Assembly: GCF_040939305.1 (NCBI RefSeq)
Contig: NZ_CP162511.1
Coordinates: 3,906,001 to 3,970,000 of the forward strand
DNA length: 64,000 nucleotides
Source of the DNA: Herbiconiux sp. A18JL235
GTDB taxonomy: Bacteria > Actinomycetota > Actinomycetes > Actinomycetales > Microbacteriaceae
Direction of reading: 5' to 3'
Part shown: in pieces, positions 44,016 through 50,462 of the stretch
Layout of the letters: each line of letters begins with the position of its first letter
Numbering within the stretch: position 1 is the first letter of the stretch
Made by a program: the position numbers and the translations under genes
The notes under the pieces: model-generated
Seen by the model: the letters and a program-made list of their open reading frames with translations, nothing else
Database searches by the model: none
What the model was told of the DNA's origin: nothing

Positions 44016-45160
44016 GCATCGTGACGAGAGCCCTCGAGGGCCGTTCGGCCGACGCACTGGAGGCGGTGCGCGTCGAGATCACCGACGGCCTGATCAGCGC
44101 CGTCTCGCGTCGACCCTCCCGCGACGAGTCGCTCCCGGTGCTCACCCCTGGGTTCGTCGACACGCAGGTCAACGGCTACGCGGGTCTCGACGTCAACGGC
44201 GACGACGTGACGCCGTCGACGCTCATCGCGCTGACCGAGCGGCTGCGGGCGATCGGGGTCACCACCTGGGTACCCACCGTCATCACCGGCCCGGAGGAGC
44301 GCATCCTCCACGCCCTCGACTGCATCAGGCGAGCTCGCACCATCGACCCACGGGTGCACGACGCCATACCGTGCGCGCACGTCGAGGGCCCGTTCATCTC
44401 ACCCGACGACGGGGCACGAGGGGTTCACGATCTCGAGTGGATCCGGCCGCTCGACGCCGGCGAGGTCGATCGCTGGCGCCGGGCCGGGCCGGTGGGGATC
44501 GTCACCGTCTCCCCCCACGCCGACCGTTCGGAGGAGCAGATCGCACGCATCACCGCCGAGGGCGTCACCGTCTCGATCGGTCACACCTCGGCCGATCACG
44601 CCCACATCGTCGCCGCCGTCGACGCCGGCGCCCGGCTCGCGACGCACCTGGGCAACGGCATCCCGACGATGCTGCCCCGCCACCCCAACGCGATCTGGTC
44701 GCTGCTGGCCGACGAACGGATCACAGCCGGGGTGATCGCCGACGGCCACCACCTCCCCGACGAGACCCTCGTGGCCATGATCCGCGCCAAGGGCGATCGG
44801 GGCGTCTTCCTCGTCTCCGACCTGACAACGATCGGGGGGCTCGCCGCAGGGGTGCACACCACCCCGGTGGGCGGCCGGGTCGTGCTGGGTGACGATCTGC
44901 GGCTCTCCCACGCCGGGAGCGACCTGCTCGCCGGCGCCGCAGCGACCCTCGTCGACGGAGTCCGGAGACTGGCGGCTCTTCCCTCGATCGGGCTCGGGAC
45001 GAGCCTCCGGCTGGCGTCGGAGAATCCGGCGAGCATCACCCCGGGCGCCCGGCCGGCGCTCGGCCGCCTGGAGCCCGGCGCTCCGGCCGACCTGGTGCTT
45101 CTCGACGGTGCCGAGCTGCGCGTCGACGACGTTGTCGTCGGCGGCGATCAGGTCGGCTGA
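44012..45160 (+). CDS. nagA: N-acetylglucosamine-6-phosphate deacetylase (NagA)
   Basis: Amidohydrolase-fold enzyme of 382 residues that removes acetate from GlcNAc-6-phosphate. Metal and catalytic segments are visible: LTPGFVDTQVNGY, HVEGPFIS (metal glutamate), SIGHTSADHAH, LATHLGNGIP (histidine ligand) and FLVSDLTTIGG (catalytic aspartate). The HLGNGI form replaces the commoner HLFNAM, as in some actinobacterial members. The GTG start overlaps the SIS gene. Direct partner of NagB two genes upstream. Confidence 0.9.
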   Translation: MSIVTRALEGRSADALEAVRVEITDGLISAVSRRPSRDESLPVLTPGFVDTQVNGYAGLDVNGDDVTPSTLIALTERLRAIGVTTWVPTVITGPEERILHALDCIRRARTIDPRVHDAIPCAHVEGPFISPDDGARGVHDLEWIRPLDAGEVDRWRRAGPVGIVTVSPHADRSEEQIARITAEGVTVSIGHTSADHAHIVAAVDAGARLATHLGNGIPTMLPRHPNAIWSLLADERITAGVIADGHHLPDETLVAMIRAKGDRGVFLVSDLTTIGGLAAGVHTTPVGGRVVLGDDLRLSHAGSDLLAGAAATLVDGVRRLAALPSIGLGTSLRLASENPASITPGARPALGRLEPGAPADLVLLDGAELRVDDVVVGGDQVG

Positions 45161-45161
45161 G

Positions 45162-46514
45162 ATGGTGGGCGTCTACGTCTCCGCCCTCGAGATGTTCTCG
45201 ATCGGAATCGGCCCCTCGAGTTCCCACACGGTGGGGCCCATGCGGGCCGGGGCCGACTTCGCCCGCGAGCTCGAGGCGCTGGCCGCCGCCGCCCCGGCTG
45301 CGCGGCCCGACCGTCTTGAGTGCCGGCTGCACGGGTCGCTGGCGGCGACCGGCATCGGTCACGGAACTCCGGATGCGGTCATCGCCGGGCTCCGCGGGAT
45401 GGCGCCCGAGAGCTGCGACCCCTCCGACGTGCACGGCCAGTGGGCGCTCCTCGCCGCCGGCGGATCCTGCACCGCGGCCGGGGTGCGACTCGAGCGCGAC
45501 GACTTCGTCTTCGAGCCGTTCTCGCGCCGGCACGGGCATCCGAACGCCTTGACGCTGCTCGCCTGGCGAGGCGACGAGCTGCTGCGCTCCATCACCTACC
45601 TGTCGATCGGCGGCGGATTCATCGAGCGGGCGGGCGACCGGCCTCGTCCTGCCGCGACGACGCCTCCGGTCTCCCGGTACCGCACGGCACGCGAGCTGAT
45701 CGACGAGTGCGGCACCGACCGCACCATCGCCGAGGTGGCTCTCGCCGACGAGATCGCGATGCACGGACAGGATCGGGCCGTCGCAGGTCTGGATGCCGTC
45801 TGGTCGGTGATGCGCGCGTGCATCGATCGCGGGATGACGGCCACGGGCGTACTCCCTGGAGCCCTGAAGGTACGCCGGCGAGCGAGTGCCATGGCCGCCC
45901 AGCTCGCCGAGCCCGGGCGGGGAGCGCACACCGACGACCGGCTCTCGCTCTACGCGCTGGCCGTGAACGAGGAGAACGCCGCCGGCGGGCGGGTGGTCAC
46001 CGCTCCCACGAACGGCGCGGCCGGCGTGCTCCCGGCCGTGCTGAACCACCACGTGGTCAGCACGGGCGCCTCGATCGCCGAGGTGCGCACCTTCCTGCTC
46101 ACGGCCGCAGCGATCGGATCGATCGTGAAGGCCAACGCCTCCATCTCGGGCGCAGAGGCGGGCTGCCAGGGCGAGGTCGGTTCGGCCTGCGCGATGGCCG
46201 CTGCCGCGCTCTGCGCCGTGCGGGGCGGCTCGGTGGCCCAGGTCGAGAACGCCGCCGAGATCGCGATGGAGCATCACCTCGGTCTCACCTGCGACCCTGT
46301 CGGCGGCCTGGTGCAGATCCCCTGCATCGAGCGGAATGCTGTGGCCGCATCGACTGCTCAGACCGCCGCGCGCATCGCCATGCTCGGCGACGGCACCCAC
46401 GTGGTCAGCCTCGACACGGTCATCGAGACGATGCGGCAGACGGGGCGCGACATGTCGTCACGCTACAAGGAGACCTCCGAAGGCGGGCTGGCGATCAACG
46501 TCGTCGAATGCTGA
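45162..46514 (+). CDS. sdaA: L-serine ammonia-lyase (L-serine dehydratase), iron-sulfur type
   Basis: Single-chain enzyme of 450 residues that turns L-serine into pyruvate and ammonia. The N-terminal beta domain begins [20 protein letters not shown]. The C-terminal alpha domain has [15 protein letters not shown] and the cluster cysteines in [16 protein letters not shown] and [14 protein letters not shown]. It starts one base after nagA, in the same transcription unit. Its presence in an amino-sugar operon is unusual and could indicate a serine-linked substrate or simple pyruvate supply; the serine link is a guess. Confidence 0.92.
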   Translation: MVGVYVSALEMFSIGIGPSSSHTVGPMRAGADFARELEALAAAAPAARPDRLECRLHGSLAATGIGHGTPDAVIAGLRGMAPESCDPSDVHGQWALLAAGGSCTAAGVRLERDDFVFEPFSRRHGHPNALTLLAWRGDELLRSITYLSIGGGFIERAGDRPRPAATTPPVSRYRTARELIDECGTDRTIAEVALADEIAMHGQDRAVAGLDAVWSVMRACIDRGMTATGVLPGALKVRRRASAMAAQLAEPGRGAHTDDRLSLYALAVNEENAAGGRVVTAPTNGAAGVLPAVLNHHVVSTGASIAEVRTFLLTAAAIGSIVKANASISGAEAGCQGEVGSACAMAAAALCAVRGGSVAQVENAAEIAMEHHLGLTCDPVGGLVQIPCIERNAVAASTAQTAARIAMLGDGTHVVSLDTVIETMRQTGRDMSSRYKETSEGGLAINVVEC

Positions 46515-46532
46515 GGGGCAGGAACGCCGGCC

Positions 46533-47819
46533 TCACCCCACCCGCAGGGCCGCGGCGGGGCGCACCTCCTCGATGGTGCGCAGGCGGCGCACCGGGGAGA
46601 GCAGCACGGGGAGCGTCGCCGCCGCCATGAGCCCCGCGCCCGCGACAGCGGCGCCCCACTCACCGATGAGGGTGATGAGTGCACCGCCCGCGAGGGCACC
46701 GATCGAGAGCGCGCCCCAGGAGACGAGGCGGTAGGCGGCGTTGGCGCGGCCGCGCAGCGCGGGCTCGACCGCGAGCTGGCGGAGGCTGACCGCCTGCGAG
46801 TTGGCGACCCCGCATCCGATGCCCGACAGGAGCATCCCGGCCGTCAGCGTCGCGACGATGGCGAGCGCCGGAAGGCCCGCCGCGCCGACGGCGAGGGCGC
46901 TCCCACTCGCGACCAGCGGGGCGGAGTTCCCGACGAGCATCGAGGCGATGAGCGAGCGGCCGTAGCCGAACCTCTCGGTGAGTCTGCGGCTCAGGGCGGC
47001 GCCGAGGAAGGCGCCGGCGCCGGCCGCCATGAGCACGAGCCCGAGCGCTCCAGCGCCGAGGTCGAGCAGGCGCAGCACGAGCAGGGAGAGGGCGAGCATG
47101 AACACCTCGTTGCCGAGGTTCCAGAGCGTCGCCTCGCCGACGAGCCCGCGCAGCACGCGGTGTCGCACGATCACCGCGACTCCCGCGCGCGCCTCGCGAA
47201 GGGCCGAGGTGCGCGTCGCGCGGTCGGGTAGGGGCTCGTCGACCTTCACGGAGGCGATCAGCGCCCCCGACGCGAGGTAGCCGACAGCGTTGGCGACGAG
47301 GGCGAACGGTGCCGTCAGAAGCTGCACGAGGGCTCCGCCCGCCCCCGCGCCCGCGACGCCGATCGCCGATTGCGCGGCGGTGATGCGGGCGTTGGCGTCG
47401 ATGAGCTGCTCCTCCTCGACCACGAGCGGCACGAACGAGAACTCGGCGAGCAGGTACAGCACGGTGAGCGAGCCGAGTGCGGCCGCCGCCGCGATGAGCA
47501 GAGGCACGGTGAGCCAGCCGAGCAGCGCGAGCGTGCAGACAGCTCCGAGCAGGACGCCCCGCCCCAGGTCGGCGGCGACCAGCAGCGGCCTGCGGCGACG
47601 GCGGTCGACCAGCACGCCGAGGCCCAGGGTCAGCACGAGGTAGGGAACGAGCAGCGCGGCCCGCACGAACGAGAGCTCGGTGGCGGATGCGCCCAGCGTC
47701 ACGAGTGCCAGTACGGGCACCGCCAGCTCGCCGATCTCCGCCCCCAGGCCGGAGACCGCTCCGGCGGTCCACACCCGCCGGAAGCCTCTCGAGCGCCACG
47801 CACTTGTAACCGCCGTCAT
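46533..47819 (-). CDS. MFS transporter, EntS/MFS_3-like exporter
   Basis: Twelve-helix major-facilitator protein of 428 residues from the ATG at 47819 (430 from 47825). It opens with WRSRGFRRVWTAGAVSGLGAEIGELAVPVL, and the helix 2-3 loop is LVDRRRRRPLLV, as in macrolide/siderophore exporters. Helix 5 region: NARITAAQSAIGVAGAGAGGALVQ. The predicted promoter places transcription at about 47820, so the message may be leaderless. Divergent from a CGNR zinc-finger protein that may regulate it. Confidence 0.88.
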   Translation of the reverse strand: MTAVTSAWRSRGFRRVWTAGAVSGLGAEIGELAVPVLALVTLGASATELSFVRAALLVPYLVLTLGLGVLVDRRRRRPLLVAADLGRGVLLGAVCTLALLGWLTVPLLIAAAAALGSLTVLYLLAEFSFVPLVVEEEQLIDANARITAAQSAIGVAGAGAGGALVQLLTAPFALVANAVGYLASGALIASVKVDEPLPDRATRTSALREARAGVAVIVRHRVLRGLVGEATLWNLGNEVFMLALSLLVLRLLDLGAGALGLVLMAAGAGAFLGAALSRRLTERFGYGRSLIASMLVGNSAPLVASGSALAVGAAGLPALAIVATLTAGMLLSGIGCGVANSQAVSLRQLAVEPALRGRANAAYRLVSWGALSIGALAGGALITLIGEWGAAVAGAGLMAAATLPVLLSPVRRLRTIEEVRPAAALRVG

Positions 47820-47834
47820 GATCATGGAGGTTAC
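47806..47834. promoter_or_regulatory. Inverted repeat GTAACC-N17-GGTTAC over the MFS start
   Basis: Six-base arms at 47806-47811 and 47829-47834 flank the exporter start codon, and the right arm overlaps its predicted -10 box. Candidate operator for a regulator such as the divergent CGNR protein. Confidence 0.4.
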
Positions 47835-47856
47835 TGTGCAACCATCTTTCCGGCAA
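47828..47856 (-). promoter_or_regulatory. Predicted promoter of the MFS exporter gene
   Basis: On the minus strand TTGCCG (47856-47851) and TAACCT (47833-47828) are separated by 17 bases; the start codon at 47819 would be at or next to +1. Confidence 0.5.
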
Positions 47857-48455
47857 TGACGGTTATGTGCTGGAATGGAGGAGTGGACGATGTCGCTGCC
47901 CCTCACGCTCCCGGCGAGCTCGAGTTCGTGCGTGCCTTCGTGAACACCCTCGACATCGAAGACGACGTCGACCGCCTGCGGGATGCGACGGCGTGGGCGG
48001 TCTGGGCGGCGGAGATGCAGCTCGACACGGGCGACCGGGAGCCGAGTCGCGCGGCGCTCGCCTCGGCCCGTGGGTTGCGCGAGTCGCTCCGCGACGCCCT
48101 CGAGGCCAACCACGACCGCGTTCCCCTCCCTCCGTCGACGGCGGATGCACTGACCGCCGCAGCCCGCCGAGCCCACGTCGTGCCGCTCTTCACACCGTCG
48201 GGCCTCGGCCTGTCGGGCGCATCCGTGGGCCTCGACGCCGTCACCGCCCGGGTGCTCGACGCGGTCGCCGCCGCGCTCGCCGACGGCACCTTCTCACGCC
48301 TCAAGGCCTGCACGAACGACACCTGTCGCTGGGCGTTCTACGACCACTCCCGCTCGCGCACGGGCCAGTGGTGCTCGATGGCGGTGTGCGGCAACCGCGC
48401 CAAGCAGTCGCGGCACCGCCGCACCCGCGCCCGCACCGAGGCGGGCGCGACGTAG
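47856..48455 (+). CDS. CGNR zinc-finger domain protein
   Basis: Putative stress-induced transcriptional regulator of up to 199 residues. The N-terminal ABATE-type region has ELEFVRAFVNTLD. The C-terminal CGNR zinc finger is CTNDTCRWAFYDHSRS then WCSMAVCGNRAKQSRHR, with four cysteines as metal ligands. The start is unsure: ATGs at 47856 and 47865 and a GTG at 47883 are all in frame, and none has a well-spaced ribosome site. Divergent from an MFS exporter, a common arrangement for regulator and efflux pump. Confidence 0.82.
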   Translation: MTVMCWNGGVDDVAAPHAPGELEFVRAFVNTLDIEDDVDRLRDATAWAVWAAEMQLDTGDREPSRAALASARGLRESLRDALEANHDRVPLPPSTADALTAAARRAHVVPLFTPSGLGLSGASVGLDAVTARVLDAVAAALADGTFSRLKACTNDTCRWAFYDHSRSRTGQWCSMAVCGNRAKQSRHRRTRARTEAGAT

Positions 48456-48470
48456 AGCGGCCGCGCTCGG

Positions 48471-48500
48471 GCCGTCGCCGCCCGTCGCCGCCCGTCGCCG
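48471..48500. repeat. Tandem 10-base repeat (CCCGTCGCCG)
   Basis: Three copies (the first with G in place of C) in the 87-base gap between the convergent CGNR and GH10 genes. Confidence 0.75.
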
Positions 48501-48542
48501 CGCATCCGTCACCCCACCGCCGCATCCGCCGCCGCGCGGCCG

Positions 48543-50228
48543 TCAGCCGACCAGCACCTCGCGGAGAGCGTCGTAGGCAGGCGTCGGGGCCCCGTCGTCG
48601 AAGAGAAGGTCTCGGCCCTGCTGCGGGGCGCCATCGCCGTCGAGGAACCAGTCGTACCGGTCGTCGACCCCCCAGGTCGTGTAGGAGACGCAGGTCGCCG
48701 AGCGGATGCAGGTGTCGAGAACCGTGGCGTACTGCTCCGCCTGAACCTCCTGCCCCTCGCTGTCGGGAACGTCGTTCTCGGAGATGCGAACGGACAGCCC
48801 TGCCCGGCCGAACGTCTCGAGCGAGGCGGTGAGATCGTCGGCCGAGATGGCGTCGCTACCGAGGTCGTAGACGTGTGCCTGAAGACCGACGCCGTCGATG
48901 TGCCCGCCCCGCTCGTTCGTCTCGAGGGCGAGTTCGAGCAGTGCGTCCTGGCGGGGACCAGGCACATCCGCGCCGTTCTCGTTGATGAACTGCCGCACCC
49001 CCGGATCGGCGTCGTGAACCGCTTGCGAGACGACCACCGGGTAGCCCGGCCCGAAGACGCGGTACCAGATGTTCTGCTGCAAGGTCGTTCCCTGGTCGAC
49101 GTCGAACGGTTCGTTCACGACGTCGAGGGAGTGGAGCCGGCCCTTGAAGTGCGACACGACCGTGGTCACGTAGTCGAGCAGGGCCTGCGCGCTGGCCCTG
49201 CGCTCCTCGTCGATGCCTGTCGGCAGATCCTGCATCCAGCGGGGCATCGCCTCGGTGAACGCGATGGTGTGGCCGTGTACGGCGATTCCCTTGCTCTCGG
49301 CGATGTCGAGCAGGGCGTCGGCCTCCTCGAACCTGTACTCACCCTGCCGCGGGGAGAGCGCCTGCGGCTTCATCGCGTTCTCCGGCGTGACCGCAACGAA
49401 GTTCCCCACGAGGTTGCTCGCGTAGTCGACGTCGGAGGCGAGCGGGCCGAGTGCCACCGCCGCGCCGATCACGAAGTCGGCGCGAGCACGGGAGGCGAGA
49501 GCCTGGAGCCCCTCAGGCGACCGCTCCGCATCCGCTGCGACGGCTCCTGCCGTCGAGAGTGACGCTCCGGCGGTCGCGGCGGCGGTGAGCGAGCTGACCG
49601 TGAAGCGCCCGTCGTCGCTCGAGAGCCCCAGCCAGAGCTCGCCGGAATCGAAGACGTCGGGAAGGGATGCCACCTTCGCGCCACCGCTGGCGATCTCGAG
49701 TCGATCGCCGGAACGGCGCACCGAGAGCTCCGCCTCCGGATCGGTGACCGCGACCTGATCGTCATACGCCGGTTGCGGTTCCGTCACATCCCGCTGAGGA
49801 GTGCCGTCGAAGACGGCGATGCGAAGCTCGTCGCCCCGGAGAGTGAGGTGCAGCCCGGCCGGCTCGATCCGGAACTCGTCGGCGATCACCGGTGGCCGGT
49901 CGTACACCGCCAGGGTGGCATCGGCGGTCGCGTTCTCGAACGACGCCGTGATCACGAAGTCCCCGTCGGTCAGCAGATGCGTTCCCGCGAGGTCGACCGG
50001 AGGATCCGGCTGGCCTCCCCCGCCGTCCTGCTCAACGATGCGCCGCCCCGTCGCGGTCACCTCCAGGCCCTCTGCGTCGGCGACGACCCCGGGAACATGC
50101 CCCCAGTCCTGCTGCAGCAGGTCGACGGCCTCGGGCTCGGGCGCGGGCTCTGCCGACGTGCAGCCGGCCAGGGCGAGCACCACCGCCACGACCGCGCGGC
50201 ACGACCGCCGAAGCCTCAGCGCAGGCAT
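48543..50228 (-). CDS. GH10 family glycosidase lipoprotein (xylanase-like, atypical active site)
   Basis: Exported protein of 561 residues. The signal peptide ends in lipobox LAGC (Cys23). A beta-rich accessory region (about 40-220) precedes a GH10 barrel (about 240-560). The acid/base is Glu373 in DVVNEPF, and the nucleophile candidate is Glu484 in RISENDV. GH10 xylanases cleave beta-1,4-xylan. Here two conserved subsite segments differ: HGHTIAFTEAMPRW replaces HGHxLVWHxQxPxW, and ISEND replaces ITELD. Xylanase activity is therefore uncertain; another beta-glycan is possible. Cell-surface anchored. Not in an obvious operon. Confidence 0.85.
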   Translation of the reverse strand: MPALRLRRSCRAVVAVVLALAGCTSAEPAPEPEAVDLLQQDWGHVPGVVADAEGLEVTATGRRIVEQDGGGGQPDPPVDLAGTHLLTDGDFVITASFENATADATLAVYDRPPVIADEFRIEPAGLHLTLRGDELRIAVFDGTPQRDVTEPQPAYDDQVAVTDPEAELSVRRSGDRLEIASGGAKVASLPDVFDSGELWLGLSSDDGRFTVSSLTAAATAGASLSTAGAVAADAERSPEGLQALASRARADFVIGAAVALGPLASDVDYASNLVGNFVAVTPENAMKPQALSPRQGEYRFEEADALLDIAESKGIAVHGHTIAFTEAMPRWMQDLPTGIDEERRASAQALLDYVTTVVSHFKGRLHSLDVVNEPFDVDQGTTLQQNIWYRVFGPGYPVVVSQAVHDADPGVRQFINENGADVPGPRQDALLELALETNERGGHIDGVGLQAHVYDLGSDAISADDLTASLETFGRAGLSVRISENDVPDSEGQEVQAEQYATVLDTCIRSATCVSYTTWGVDDRYDWFLDGDGAPQQGRDLLFDDGAPTPAYDALREVLVG

Positions 50229-50416
50229 CGACGACCGCCGAGGCTCGTACTGCCGACGGTCATGGGGGTCGTCCTGGATTCAGAGGATGCTGCGGTCAGT
50301 TCGTATCGTAGGCGGCGCTCCGGCACATCCCGAACCGGCGCATCGCCGCTTGTCAAGCACCGTGCGACCCGCCGCCGTTCCTGGGCTGATGGAAAGAGGC
50401 AACACCGAGACAGGGA

Positions 50417-50452
50417 TGAGCACCACGGCGCGCGCCAGAGGGTGCCAGTGAG
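50417..50452 (+). CDS. Possible 11-codon leader peptide before the molybdoenzyme operon
   Basis: ATG to TGA encodes MSTTARARGCQ, and its stop codon overlaps the start of the GAGGAGG ribosome site of the next gene (TGAGGAGG). Such an arrangement allows translational coupling. The 234-base gap from the GH10 gene otherwise shows nothing clear. Chance cannot be excluded. Confidence 0.3.
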
Positions 50453-50462
50453 GAGGTCGATC

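Noticed and set aside
49773..50462. N-terminal extension of the molybdoenzyme frame into the GH10 gene
   Set aside because: Arg-rich shadow of the GH10 gene; GAGGAGG before the GTG at 50463 marks the start.
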